Positions 8,523 to 17,475 of a stretch of DNA of 64,000 nucleotides are shown piece after piece. Made by a program: the position numbers and the translations under genes. The stretch lies in NCBI RefSeq assembly GCF_023501975.1, contig NZ_JAMFLH010000002.1:186001-250000 (forward strand), written 5' to 3'. The notes under the pieces are model-generated. The model was given only the letters and a program-made list of their open reading frames with translations, had not been told where the DNA came from and searched no databases. This DNA comes from Altererythrobacter sp. KTW20L. GTDB lineage: Bacteria > Pseudomonadota > Alphaproteobacteria > Sphingomonadales > Sphingomonadaceae. How positions within the stretch are numbered: position 1 is the first letter of the stretch; the number at the start of each line of letters is the position of its first letter.

Positions 8523-9437
8523 TCAGCCCTCCACCAGATAGGGCTGCGGGGCGATCCACGGGCTGACCATGTTGTAGGGCACGGTCACGAACACCGCTTC
8601 CACCTCGGCGATCTTGCCATCGACGATCTTGAACAGTTCGAGCAGCACGAAGCTGTGGGGGAAATGGAAGATCGACTTGTGGCGGCTGCCATCGGTCCAG
8701 GTGACATCGGTCACCTTGCCGGCATGGTCGATGAACCCGGCCGCCAGGACCACGCCCTTTTCCTCGTCCACCAGCGGGTAACGCCGGTCGCGCAGGCGGT
8801 CGTCATAGATGTACTGTCCCAGCCGGAACTGGTCGGCCGTGCCCATCTTCGCGATGGGATAGCCTTCGATATCGACATTGGTGGTCTGCAGCCCGTTCTC
8901 GATCCGGTCGCATTCGTCGGTAAAGTGGGTGAACAGCTTGCCATCGTTGAGCTGGATCGTGTCGAAATAGCCATCGGCAATGGAGATCAGACGCGCGCGC
9001 GGGGTACGCTGCTCCACCGGCACATCGGCCAGCAGCAGCGGGCGCGGGGCCTTTTCATAGCCGCTGATCTCCGGGAACGGCCCCAGTTCGTGGGCGCGGC
9101 AGACGATGGTCTCGACCTCGCAGATCCCGTCTTCGGCAAAGGCCAGCCGCAGGGCCAAGATGGCCGGATGCCCGCTTTCCTCGATCACCCCGAACCAGCT
9201 TGCCTGCCCGTCTTCCAGGTCAGCGTGCTTCAGGTCATAGTCGGGCCGGACGGCGGAAATGGTGTTCCACAAGCCATCGCCGATGCGCATCTGCACATTG
9301 TTCTCGGTGAAAATGACATCGGGCGAGAACACCAGGCCCGAAGGATCGCGGGCCGCCAGCGCGGCGAGGTAATCGTCCACTGCGCCCAGCAGGTCTGCCC
9401 GGTCCCACTGTTCAACCGGATGCGATGATAGGGTCAT
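8523..9437 (-). CDS. Tandem NTF2/SnoaL-fold protein of unknown function
   Basis: I do not recognise a characterised family. The 304 residues read as two NTF2-like (SnoaL) alpha+beta barrels. The first (about 5-130) has an LLGAVDDYLAALAARDPSGL opening helix. The second (about 160-295) opens with RLISIADGYFDTIQLNDGKL and contains DRLRDRRYPLVDEEKGVV and FHFPHSFVLLELFKIVDGKI. Such folds serve as small-molecule isomerases, hydratases or binding proteins. The frame stays open upstream, but ATG at 9437 is preceded by a good AGGAGAGG that lies in the last codons of the upstream oxidoreductase, so the two are translationally coupled. Confidence 0.75.
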   Translation of the reverse strand: MTLSSHPVEQWDRADLLGAVDDYLAALAARDPSGLVFSPDVIFTENNVQMRIGDGLWNTISAVRPDYDLKHADLEDGQASWFGVIEESGHPAILALRLAFAEDGICEVETIVCRAHELGPFPEISGYEKAPRPLLLADVPVEQRTPRARLISIADGYFDTIQLNDGKLFTHFTDECDRIENGLQTTNVDIEGYPIAKMGTADQFRLGQYIYDDRLRDRRYPLVDEEKGVVLAAGFIDHAGKVTDVTWTDGSRHKSIFHFPHSFVLLELFKIVDGKIAEVEAVFVTVPYNMVSPWIAPQPYLVEG

Positions 9438-9439
9438 GT

Positions 9440-10450
9440 TCAATCCTCTCCTGTCAGGTCGAGCACGATCTTTCCGACATGCTCGCCCGCTTCCATTCTT
9501 CGGTGGGCATCTGCCGCGGCGGCCAGCGCAAAGCTGCGATCCATCTGCGGTCTGAGCACACCCTCTGCCACCAGCGGCCACACGTTCTGCGCGATGTCGT
9601 CCGCCAGGGCAGTCTTGAAGGCGTCGGACCGGGGGCGCAAGGTCGAACCGGTCATCGTCTGGCGGCGGACCATCAGCTTGCCCATGTGGACCTCGGCCAC
9701 TGGACCGCCCAGCGTCGCAATGGTCACCAGTCGCCCTTCGATGGCAAGGCAATCAAGATTGCGCTGGGTATAGGTGCCCGCCACCACATCAAGGATTACG
9801 TCTGCCCCCTTGCCGCCGGTCAGCGCCTTTACCTGCTCGACGAAATCGGCGGTGCGATAGTTGATCGCATGGTTTGCACCCACATCCAGCGCAGCAGTGC
9901 ATTTATCGTCCGACCCGCAGGTGACGATCACGGTCACGCCGAACAGCCTGGCCAGCTTGGTCGCCATGGTGCCGATCCCGCTGGTCCCGCCATGGACCAG
10001 CAGCACCTCGCCATCGCGCACCATGCCGCGCTGGAACACGTTGTGCCACACGGTGAACAGCGTTTCGGGCATGGCGGCGGCCTCTGCCAGTGACAGGCCG
10101 CGCGGCACGGGCAGGCAGTGGCCCGCCACGGCGAGGCAATATTCGGCATAGCCCCCGCCGTTCACCAGAGCGCAGACCCTCTGGCCCAGCAACTCCACGT
10201 CCGCGCCATCGCCTATGGCCACGACAGTTCCGGCAATCTCCAGCCCTGGCAGGTCGCTGGCACCCGGCGGCGGTGGATAGAGCCCGGCGCGTTGCAGGCA
10301 ATCGGGGCGGTTCACGCCTGCATGGCTGACCCGCACCAGCACCTGCCCCGGCCCCGGCTGCGGCACCTCCCGCTCCACCAGCTGCAATACTTCCGGTCCG
10401 CCGGGCGCAGTGATCCCCACCGCCCGCATCCTGTTCGGCAAATCAAACAC
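9440..10450 (-). CDS. NAD(P)H-quinone oxidoreductase, MDR superfamily
   Basis: A 336-residue zinc-free medium-chain dehydrogenase/reductase of the QOR/PIG3 type. The N-terminal GroES-like catalytic domain (about 1-125) includes VSHAGVNRPDCLQRAGLYPP. The Rossmann domain follows, with VLLVHGGTSGIGTMATKLA as its nucleotide-binding loop. It should reduce quinones or similar enones with NADPH. The GTG at 10450 has GGGGA upstream; an ATG at 10429 (MRAVGITAPGG) is an alternative. It lies two bases ahead of the tandem NTF2-fold gene, so a joint role on one compound class is possible. Confidence 0.9.
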   Translation of the reverse strand: MFDLPNRMRAVGITAPGGPEVLQLVEREVPQPGPGQVLVRVSHAGVNRPDCLQRAGLYPPPPGASDLPGLEIAGTVVAIGDGADVELLGQRVCALVNGGGYAEYCLAVAGHCLPVPRGLSLAEAAAMPETLFTVWHNVFQRGMVRDGEVLLVHGGTSGIGTMATKLARLFGVTVIVTCGSDDKCTAALDVGANHAINYRTADFVEQVKALTGGKGADVILDVVAGTYTQRNLDCLAIEGRLVTIATLGGPVAEVHMGKLMVRRQTMTGSTLRPRSDAFKTALADDIAQNVWPLVAEGVLRPQMDRSFALAAAADAHRRMEAGEHVGKIVLDLTGED

Positions 10451-10543
10451 GAATTATCCCCAAGTCACATCTTGCTGTAACCCCTATTCCCTAGGGTTGC
10501 AGCCCATTGACAGCAAGCGGGCATGGGGCGATGCTGCGATGCA

Positions 10544-10747
10544 ATGGAAGACGATCTTCCCCGCAAGCGCGGTGACGCGGCAGGCCTCCTGGCAAAGGAG
10601 CCGCTCGACAGCTATTCGCAGGACGAGCTGATGGAGCGGATCGCCCAGCTCGAAGCCGAAATTGCCCGCGTGAAGGCACAACACGCCAAGGCTGCCGACC
10701 ATCGCAAGCTGGCCGACATGCTGTTCAAGCCGAAAAGTCAGAGCTGA
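10544..10747 (+). CDS. DUF1192 family small coiled-coil protein
   Basis: A 67-residue protein with the alphaproteobacterial DUF1192 pattern: an acidic/basic MEDDLPRKRGD start, DSYSQDELMERIAQLEAEIA forming a short coiled coil, and a basic C-terminus. The function is unknown. I prefer ATG 10544 to an in-frame start seven codons upstream because the family begins with MEDD. It lies just upstream of clpA on the same strand. Confidence 0.85.
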   Translation: MEDDLPRKRGDAAGLLAKEPLDSYSQDELMERIAQLEAEIARVKAQHAKAADHRKLADMLFKPKSQS

Positions 10748-10880
10748 TGGGCCGGGGCGGCCCTTCGTACCCCTCGCAATCGCGCCGCTGCGACATATAT
10801 CGTTGGTATCAAGGCGGGCGGCAGCATTCAGCCAATCGCAACTCATGTGGCGCTATCATGCGCCCGAAAGACAGGTAATC

Positions 10881-13244
10881 ATGGCAAGGTTCGCACAAAA
10901 CCTCGAAAAATCGCTCCACAACGCGCTGCAGCACGCGACTGATCGCGCGCATGAATATGCCACGCTCGAACACCTGTTGCTGGCCCTGGTGGATGACGAG
11001 GATGCGGGCGAAGTGATGACTGCCTGCGGGGTGGACCTGCCCGAACTGGGCAACGTGGTGCGCCAGTACCTCGACCAGGAATACCAGTCATTGAAAACCG
11101 ATGATGACGAGGATCCCAAGCCCACCGCCGGGTTCCAGCGGGTGATCCAGCGCGCCATCCTCCACGTGCAGAGCAGCGGCAAGGACATGGTCACCGGCGC
11201 CAATGTGCTGGTCGCGCTGTTTTCCGAGCGCGACAGCTATGCGGTCTATTTCCTCCAGCAGCAGGATATGAGCCGGCTGGATGCGGTCAGCTTCATTTCG
11301 CACGGCATCGGCAAGAACGGCCGCCAGATCGAAAACCGCCCGCCTTCGGGCAGCGAAGAGCCGGAAGTTTCCCGCGCGGCGGACGAAAAGCCGGAAAAGA
11401 ACAAGAAGGATTCCGCGCTCGACCAGTTCTGCGTCAACCTCAACCAGAAGGCGCTGGATGGCCGGATCGACCCGCTCATCGGGCGCGGGCCGGAAGTGGA
11501 CCGGACGATCCAGATCCTCTGCCGCCGGTCGAAGAACAACCCGCTCTACGTGGGCGACCCGGGCGTGGGCAAGACGGCCATTGCCGAAGGCCTTGCGCGC
11601 AAGATTGTCGAAGGCGAAGTGCCCGAAGTGCTGGAAGATGCCGTCATCTACAGCCTCGACATGGGTGCCCTTCTGGCCGGTACGCGCTATCGCGGCGATT
11701 TCGAGGAGCGGCTGAAGCAGGTCGTCAACGAACTCGAGAAAATGCCGGAAGCCGTTCTTTTCATTGATGAAATTCACACGGTGATTGGTGCCGGCGCGAC
11801 CAGCGGCGGGGCGATGGATGCCTCCAACCTGTTGAAGCCCGCGCTGTCATCGGGCGCTATCCGCTGCATCGGCTCGACCACCTACAAGGAATTCCGCAAC
11901 CACTTCGAAAAGGACCGGGCCCTCCTGCGCCGGTTCCAGAAGATCGACGTGAACGAACCCACGGTGGAAGACACGATCAAGATCCTCAAGGGCCTGCGCA
12001 CCGCCTTCGAGGAGCATCACAAGGTCAAGTATACGCCCGAGGCGATCAAGACCGCGGTGGAACTGTCGGCTCGCTACATCAACGACCGCAAGCTGCCCGA
12101 CAAGGCGATCGACGTGATCGACGAGGCAGGCGCCATGCAGATGCTCGTGCCGCCCAGCCGCCGCCGCAAGACGCTGACCGCCAAGGATATCGAAAAGGTG
12201 ATCGCCACCATGGCGCGCATCCCGCCGAAATCGGTCAGCAAGGACGACAAGGCCGCGCTGGCCAGCCTCGACAAGGACCTGAAGCGCGTCGTCTTCGGCC
12301 AGGACGAGGCCATCGGCCAGCTCGCCACAGCGATGAAGCTGAGCCGTGCGGGCCTGCGCGATCCGGACAAGCCCATCGGCTCGTTCCTGTTTTCCGGCCC
12401 CACCGGCGTAGGCAAGACCGAAGTCGCCCGCCAGCTCGCCCAGATCATGGGGATTGAGCTGAAGCGCTTCGACATGTCGGAATATATGGAACGCCACAGC
12501 GTCTCCCGCCTGATCGGCGCGCCTCCGGGCTATGTCGGCTATGACCAGGGCGGCCTGCTTACCGATGCAATCGACCAGCACCCGCATTGCGTGCTGCTGC
12601 TCGACGAGATCGAGAAAGCCCACCCCGACCTGTTCAACATCCTGCTGCAGGTGATGGATAACGGCCGCCTGACCGACCATCACGGCAAGACGGTGGACTT
12701 CCGCAACGTGGTCCTCATCATGACGACCAATGCCGGTGCATCGGACGCTGCCAAGCAGGGAATCGGCTTTGGTGCCGGGACCAAGCACGAGGCACAGGAA
12801 GAGGCGGTGAAGAAGATGTTCACGCCTGAATTCCGCAACCGCCTCGATGCCGTGGTGCCCTTTGCCTATCTCGGGACCGAGATCGTCAGCCGGGTGGTGG
12901 ACAAGTTCATCCTCCAGCTCGAACTGCAGCTGGCCGACCAGAACGTCCATATCCAGTTCGACAGCGATGCCCGCGAGTGGCTGGCCAAGCGCGGCTATGA
13001 CAAGATGATGGGTGCGCGGCCCATGGCGCGGCTGATCCAGGAAAAGGTCAAGCAGCCGCTGGCGGAAGAACTGCTGTTCGGCAAGCTGGCCCAGGGCGGC
13101 GAAGTCCATGTGAGCATGAAGGACGACAAGCTCGCCTTCGAACTCACCCCCGCCGCGCCCAAGGCCTCGCGGCCCAAGAAGCCGCGCAAGGCCGCTGCCA
13201 AGCAACCTGATGCCCCGGCCGAGGAAGATTCGACCGAAGACTGA
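10881..13244 (+). CDS. clpA: ATP-dependent Clp protease ATPase subunit ClpA
   Basis: ClpA unfolds substrates and feeds them to ClpP; with ClpS it degrades N-end-rule substrates. The 787 residues show the Clp N-domain repeats (1-150) and two AAA+ modules. The Walker A motifs are GDPGVGKT (225-232) and GPTGVGKT (506-513), followed by LFIDEIH and LLLDEIEKAHPD Walker B boxes. The C-terminal tail is lysine/alanine-rich and ends in acidic residues. ATG 10881 (MARFAQNLEKSLHNAL) matches the family; an upstream in-frame start is not needed. There is no clpS next to it, unlike in many Alphaproteobacteria. A hairpin terminator follows. Confidence 0.96.
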   Translation: MARFAQNLEKSLHNALQHATDRAHEYATLEHLLLALVDDEDAGEVMTACGVDLPELGNVVRQYLDQEYQSLKTDDDEDPKPTAGFQRVIQRAILHVQSSGKDMVTGANVLVALFSERDSYAVYFLQQQDMSRLDAVSFISHGIGKNGRQIENRPPSGSEEPEVSRAADEKPEKNKKDSALDQFCVNLNQKALDGRIDPLIGRGPEVDRTIQILCRRSKNNPLYVGDPGVGKTAIAEGLARKIVEGEVPEVLEDAVIYSLDMGALLAGTRYRGDFEERLKQVVNELEKMPEAVLFIDEIHTVIGAGATSGGAMDASNLLKPALSSGAIRCIGSTTYKEFRNHFEKDRALLRRFQKIDVNEPTVEDTIKILKGLRTAFEEHHKVKYTPEAIKTAVELSARYINDRKLPDKAIDVIDEAGAMQMLVPPSRRRKTLTAKDIEKVIATMARIPPKSVSKDDKAALASLDKDLKRVVFGQDEAIGQLATAMKLSRAGLRDPDKPIGSFLFSGPTGVGKTEVARQLAQIMGIELKRFDMSEYMERHSVSRLIGAPPGYVGYDQGGLLTDAIDQHPHCVLLLDEIEKAHPDLFNILLQVMDNGRLTDHHGKTVDFRNVVLIMTTNAGASDAAKQGIGFGAGTKHEAQEEAVKKMFTPEFRNRLDAVVPFAYLGTEIVSRVVDKFILQLELQLADQNVHIQFDSDAREWLAKRGYDKMMGARPMARLIQEKVKQPLAEELLFGKLAQGGEVHVSMKDDKLAFELTPAAPKASRPKKPRKAAAKQPDAPAEEDSTED

Positions 13245-13267
13245 GGCTCGGCTTCAGACAGGTACCA

Positions 13268-13299
13268 AAGGGCGGTGCTGGAACTCCAGCGCCGCCCTT
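13268..13299 (+). terminator. Terminator hairpin after clpA
   Basis: A long stem, GGGCGGTGCTGGA paired with TCCAGCGCCGCCC, begins 25 bases after the clpA stop. It is flanked by AAA and TT but lacks a long T-run. The next gene starts 17 bases later, so it probably separates clpA from the exonuclease. Confidence 0.65.
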
Positions 13300-13315
13300 G
13301 CCATTTAGGCAGCCT

Positions 13316-14320
13316 ATGAGCGCACCCTTCTCCTGGATCCGCCCCGATCCGCACGGCATCCGCATCCTCCCGGCAAATGCCTGGATCGATCCGGCCAGGC
13401 CGGTGGACCGGGCCCTTGTCACCCACGGCCATGCCGACCACGCTCGGGGCGGCCACGGCGAGACGATTGCCACGCCGGCCACCCTCGCCATCATGAAGTT
13501 GCGCTACGCGACTTCTGCCGGGGCCATACCGGTGGAATACGGTGAGACGGTCGCACTGGGTGGCGGCGTCAGCGCCACCTACATTCCCGCCGGCCACGTG
13601 CTCGGCAGCGCGCAGATCCTGCTGGAGCACGCGGGCGAGAGGGTAGTGATAACCGGCGATTACAAGCGCCGCGCCGATCCCACCTGTCCCCCGTTCGAAG
13701 TCACCCCCTGCGACGTGTTCATTACCGAGGCGACCTTCGGCCTGCCACTGTTCACTCATCCGCCGATCGAGGAGGAGATCGCCAAGCTGCTCGCCCGGAT
13801 GGGGGCCGAGCCGGACAGGTGCGTGCTGGTAGGCGCCTATGCGCTGGGCAAGGCGCAGCGGGTGATCGCCGAATTGCGGCAGGCAGGCCACCATGCGCCG
13901 ATCTACCTCCACGGCGCGATGGAGAAGATGTGCCACCTTTATGAGGATTTCGGGGTGGGCCTGGGCGAACTGCGGCTGGTGGCCGACACGCCGAAAGACG
14001 AAATGCGCGGGGCCATCGTGGTCTGCCCGCCGTCGGCCCTGGGCGACAGGTGGAGCCGCCGCCTGCCCGATCCGGTCACCGCCATGGCCAGTGGCTGGAT
14101 GCGCGTGCGCCAGCGCGCCCGCCAGCGCGGGGTGGAACTGCCGCTGGTCATCTCCGACCATGCCGACTGGCACGAACTGACCCGCACGGTGGAGGAAGTG
14201 AACCCGGCGGAAACCTGGATCACCCACGGCCGTGAGGAAGCCCTGCTGCGCTGGCACCAGCTCCACCAGCGCCGCGCCCGCGCCCTGGCGCTGGTCGGCT
14301 ATGAAGACGAGGATGACTGA
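13316..14320 (+). CDS. Ligase-associated DNA exonuclease (metallo-beta-lactamase fold)
   Basis: A 334-residue metallo-beta-lactamase/beta-CASP-like nuclease. The metal-binding motif THGHADH is at residues 36-42, with further ligands in AGHVLGSAQ, ITGDYKRR, SDHADWHEL and the final THGREE. This matches the family named for its fixed linkage to a cisplatin-response ATP-dependent DNA ligase, which is the next gene here, so a role in DNA repair end-processing is inferred. ATG 13316 (MSAPFSWIRPD) fits homologues. The third member of the usual trio, a DEAD-box helicase, is not in this window. Confidence 0.9.
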   Translation: MSAPFSWIRPDPHGIRILPANAWIDPARPVDRALVTHGHADHARGGHGETIATPATLAIMKLRYATSAGAIPVEYGETVALGGGVSATYIPAGHVLGSAQILLEHAGERVVITGDYKRRADPTCPPFEVTPCDVFITEATFGLPLFTHPPIEEEIAKLLARMGAEPDRCVLVGAYALGKAQRVIAELRQAGHHAPIYLHGAMEKMCHLYEDFGVGLGELRLVADTPKDEMRGAIVVCPPSALGDRWSRRLPDPVTAMASGWMRVRQRARQRGVELPLVISDHADWHELTRTVEEVNPAETWITHGREEALLRWHQLHQRRARALALVGYEDEDD

Positions 14321-14332
14321 GCGGCGCAAATT

Positions 14333-14462
14333 CCTCCCCGAAACGGGGAGGGGGACCGCCCGAAGGGGGGTGGTGGGGGCTTGCCGCACAAGGCTACCTC
14401 GCGCCGGTACGCCGACTCCCTCCACCACCTTGCAGGTAGTCCCCCTCCCCATGCTGGGGAGG
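14333..14462. repeat. Palindromic repetitive extragenic element (REP-like)
   Basis: About 130 bases between the exonuclease and ligase genes form a large imperfect inverted repeat. The left arm has CCTCCCC, GGGGAGGGGGACC and GGTGGTGGGGG. The right arm has TCCCTCCACCACC, GTCCCCCTCCCC and GGGGAGG. Each arm also folds on itself (CCTCCCC...GGGGAGG). Elements of this build are scattered between genes in sphingomonads and Caulobacter. The right end supplies the GGGGAGG that serves as ribosome binding site for the ligase gene eight bases later. Confidence 0.75.
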
Positions 14463-14469
14463 ATCTAGC

Positions 14470-16068
14470 ATGCAGCATTTCGCCGCCCTGCTCGATGCGC
14501 TGACCTATACGACCGGGCGCAATGCCAAACTGCGGCTGATCGCGGATTACCTCCTTGCCACGCCCGATCCCGATCGCGGCTGGGCCATGGCGGCCCTCAC
14601 CGGCGGGCTCGATTTTCCGGCGGTCAAGAGCTCCACCGTGCGCGCGCTGATGCACGAGCGGGTCGATCCGGTACTGTGGTCACTGAGCCGCGATTTCGTG
14701 GGGGATACGGCCGAGACCGCCAGCCTGCTGTGGCCCGCGCCCGCCACAATTGACGTCACGCCGCCGCCCAGCCTTGACGAAGTGGTGGGCCGCCTGTCCG
14801 CCATGACCCGCCAGTCCGTCATGCGCGACCTGCCGCTGCTGCTCGACCGGCTGGACGAACCGGGCCGCTATGCCCTGATCAAGCTTGCCACCGGAGCCTT
14901 GCGTGCAGGCGTATCGGCGCGGCTGGCACGCACGGCCTTTGCCCTGGCCTTTGCCGTGCCGATCGACGAGGTGGAGGAGTACTGGCACGGGCAGCAGCCG
15001 CCCTATGCCCCGCTGTTCGCCTGGGCGGCAGACGGCGCGCCGCCGCCGCGCACCGATCACCTGCCGCTGTTCCGCCCCTTCATGCTGGCCCACCCGCTGG
15101 AGGAAACCGAAGTCGATCTGGCGGACTATGTCGCCGAGTGGAAATGGGACGGCATCCGCGTGCAACTGGTCCGCGTGAACGGCGAGACGCGCGCCTATTC
15201 GCGCTCGGGCGATGATATCTCGGCCAGCTTCCCTGAAATGGTCGCGGCTCTTCCGGTCGATGCCGTGCTCGATGGCGAATTGCTGGTGCGCGGCAGCCAC
15301 CAGGGCGGCGAAAGTGGCGGCGCGGCCAGTTTCAACGCATTGCAGCAGCGGTTGGGCCGCAAGACCGTGTCGAAAGCCATGCTGGCCAATTACCCCGCCT
15401 TCGTGCGGCTCTATGACGTCATGGTGCTTGATGGCGAGGACTTGCGCCCGCTGCCCTGGACCGAACGACGCCAGCGGCTGGAATCGCTAATGGAGCACCT
15501 CCCCGCCAGCCATTTCGACCTGTCGCCGCTGGTCGAAGCGCCCGATTTCGCCGCCCTCGCCGCCATCCGCGAGGGCGCACGCGACGAGGCGATCGAGGGG
15601 CTTATGCTCAAGCGGCGCGACAGCCCCTATGTGTCGGGCCGCCGGGTCGGCCTGTGGTACAAGTGGAAGCGCGATCCGCTGCTGGTCGATTGCGTGCTGA
15701 TGTATGCCCAGCGCGGCAGCGGCAAACGCTCCAGCTTCTATTCCGACTATACCTTCGGCTGCTGGGACGGTGATCCTGACCAGGGGGCCGACCTGCTGCC
15801 GGTCGGCAAGGCCTATTCCGGCTTTACCGACGAGGAACTGGCCCTGCTCGACAAGCATGTCCGCCAGAACACCACCCAGCGCTTCGGTCCGGTGCGCGAG
15901 ACGACGCGGAGCCTGGTGTTCGAGGTGGCCTTCGATTCGGTCCACACCAGCAAGCGCCACAAGTCGGGGCTGGCCATGCGTTTCCCGCGCATCCGCCGCA
16001 TCCGCTGGGACAAGCCCGCGCACGAGGCCGACCGGATCGACGCACTGCGGGCACTGATCAAGGATTGA
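14470..16068 (+). CDS. Cisplatin-damage-response ATP-dependent DNA ligase
   Basis: A 532-residue ATP-dependent DNA ligase. An N-terminal DNA-binding domain (about 1-190) precedes the adenylation domain, where K225 in EWKWDGIRVQ is the AMP-accepting lysine. Further nucleotidyltransferase motifs are VLDGELLV, EGLMLKRRDSPY and WYKWKRDP. The OB-fold ends the protein. Members of this family act with the adjacent exonuclease in repair of DNA damage. The start ATG is seven bases after a GGAGG provided by the palindromic repeat. A NAD-dependent LigA would be the replicative ligase elsewhere in the genome. Confidence 0.93.
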   Translation: MQHFAALLDALTYTTGRNAKLRLIADYLLATPDPDRGWAMAALTGGLDFPAVKSSTVRALMHERVDPVLWSLSRDFVGDTAETASLLWPAPATIDVTPPPSLDEVVGRLSAMTRQSVMRDLPLLLDRLDEPGRYALIKLATGALRAGVSARLARTAFALAFAVPIDEVEEYWHGQQPPYAPLFAWAADGAPPPRTDHLPLFRPFMLAHPLEETEVDLADYVAEWKWDGIRVQLVRVNGETRAYSRSGDDISASFPEMVAALPVDAVLDGELLVRGSHQGGESGGAASFNALQQRLGRKTVSKAMLANYPAFVRLYDVMVLDGEDLRPLPWTERRQRLESLMEHLPASHFDLSPLVEAPDFAALAAIREGARDEAIEGLMLKRRDSPYVSGRRVGLWYKWKRDPLLVDCVLMYAQRGSGKRSSFYSDYTFGCWDGDPDQGADLLPVGKAYSGFTDEELALLDKHVRQNTTQRFGPVRETTRSLVFEVAFDSVHTSKRHKSGLAMRFPRIRRIRWDKPAHEADRIDALRALIKD

Positions 16069-16117
16069 CTTTGCGGCAGGTCAAGGTGCTGGGCGGGACC
16101 GGTGCTAGGCAGGCCTC

Positions 16118-16522
16118 ATGCAGGAAACCGCCCTAACCCCGTTCGACCGCATCGGCGGACGCACTGCCATCGCCCGGATCGTGGACCGGTTCTATGACCT
16201 GATGGACGGCGAGCCGCGCTTTGCAGCTTTGCGCGCCATGCACGGTGCTGACCTTGGCCCGATGCGCCACTCGCTCACCGGATTTCTCACCGGCTGGGCA
16301 GGCGGCCCGCGCGACTGGTTCGAGCAGAACCCCGACAAATGCATGATGAGCGCGCACGGAGGCCTGCCCATTACTCCCAAAACCGCCGCGCAATGGATCG
16401 AAGCCATGGCGGCGGCCTTTGCCGACTGCGGCCTCGCCGATCATCCGGTGGGGGTGCTGATGATGGATCGCTTCAAGATGATGGCGCGCGGTATGGCGGG
16501 CAACCACACCACCGCAGATTGA
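16118..16522 (+). CDS. Group II truncated hemoglobin
   Basis: A 134-residue 2-over-2 globin. The proximal histidine is H80 in MMSAHGGLPIT, and the GWAGGPRDWF segment before it is typical of group II (YjbI-like) truncated globins. These bind heme and oxygen, and handle nitric oxide or peroxide stress in the cytoplasm. It lies 50 bases after the ligase gene and 30 bases before the YoaK gene on the same strand. No reductase partner is nearby. Confidence 0.9.
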   Translation: MQETALTPFDRIGGRTAIARIVDRFYDLMDGEPRFAALRAMHGADLGPMRHSLTGFLTGWAGGPRDWFEQNPDKCMMSAHGGLPITPKTAAQWIEAMAAAFADCGLADHPVGVLMMDRFKMMARGMAGNHTTAD

Positions 16523-16552
16523 ATTTCCCTGCGGTGCGGCGCAGTATAGGGC

Positions 16553-17209
16553 ATGATCCAGCTTGATCGCGCCGAACGCCTGCTTGCCTATGCCATCGCG
16601 GGGGTAGCGGGGTTCGTCGATGCCTCGGGCTTCCTGGCGGCGGACCGCTTCTTCGTTTCGTTCATGTCGGGCAATACCACGCGGCTGGGGGTGGAACTGG
16701 CGCGCGATGCCGGTCCCGCGCTGGTTGCGGGCCTGCTGCTGGCGGGCTTCGTGCTGGGCGTGGCAGCGGGCGCATTGGTGGCCGAACATTTCGGTGCGCG
16801 CCGCAAGACTGCCGTGCTGGCCTTGTCGGCAATGCTGCTGCTGATTGCGGCCGGAGGGCAGGCGGCGGGCAGCACCGAACTGTTCCTTGGCGGGGCCGTG
16901 CTGGCCATGGGGGCGATCAACAATGTGTTCCGCAGGGATGGCGGAGTGGCGCTGGGCGTGACCTATATGACCGGCGCGCTGGTGCGCATGGGCGAAGGAC
17001 TGGCAGGCTGGATCGGCGGCAGCGGCAGGGGCGGCAAGGGCGCGCTGGCCAGCCTGATCCTGTGGGCCAGCCTGGCAAGTGGCGGTTTCCTCGGCGCGAT
17101 TGCCTTTCTCGGCTGGCCGGAAGCGGCGCCCTGGCTGGCCTGCCTGTGGGCGCTGGCGCTGGTACTTGTGGCAGCGGAAATCGAACGGAAGTCCGCTCAG
17201 CCCAGTTGA
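16553..17209 (+). CDS. YoaK family membrane protein (DUF1275)
   Basis: A 218-residue integral membrane protein with six likely transmembrane segments. It opens with LLAYAIAGVAGFVDASGF and has the family hallmark FVSFMSGNTTRLG, followed by TYMTGALVRMGEGLAGW. The family is widespread and its transport or signalling role is not established. It converges on the YggU gene; the two ends overlap by 13 bases. Confidence 0.88.
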   Translation: MIQLDRAERLLAYAIAGVAGFVDASGFLAADRFFVSFMSGNTTRLGVELARDAGPALVAGLLLAGFVLGVAAGALVAEHFGARRKTAVLALSAMLLLIAAGGQAAGSTELFLGGAVLAMGAINNVFRRDGGVALGVTYMTGALVRMGEGLAGWIGGSGRGGKGALASLILWASLASGGFLGAIAFLGWPEAAPWLACLWALALVLVAAEIERKSAQPS

Positions 17210-17475
17210 ACCAGCTTGTCGCGCGAAGTTGCGCCGCGCAACAAGTGGAGCCGTGAGGGCGCGCAGCCGAGTGCCGTTGCCAGAAGGGCGAGGACCGCCT
17301 CGTTCGCCGCGCCGTCCTGCGGCTTCACGCGCGTTTTCACCAGCACGCGGTTGTTCTCGATCACCACGGATTCGCTGCGCGCGCCCGGCGTTACCCGCAC
17401 CGCAAGCCGCCCTTCGCCATCGGCCAGCGCACGGATCGCTTCCGCTTCGGGCAGGTCAGCTTTCGGCCGCGCCAT
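17197..17475 (-). CDS. YggU/DUF167 family protein
   Basis: A 92-residue alpha/beta protein with the DUF167 core: LAVRVTPGARSESV, then VLVKTRVKPQDGAANEAVLA and LLRGATSRDK. The function is unknown. I chose ATG 17475 (MARPKADLPEAEA); a start six codons upstream is possible. It overlaps the end of the gamma carbonic anhydrase gene by 20 bases and is the last gene of a hemB-led minus-strand operon. Confidence 0.85.
   Translation of the reverse strand: MARPKADLPEAEAIRALADGEGRLAVRVTPGARSESVVIENNRVLVKTRVKPQDGAANEAVLALLATALGCAPSRLHLLRGATSRDKLVQLG

Noticed and set aside
9437-9752. Upstream extension of the tandem NTF2-fold gene
   Set aside because: The extension would run inside the oxidoreductase gene in another frame, and the ATG at 9437 has a good ribosome binding site.
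11847-13205. Long minus-strand open frame opposite clpA
   Set aside because: ClpA is certain on the other strand, and the antisense peptide shows no domain.
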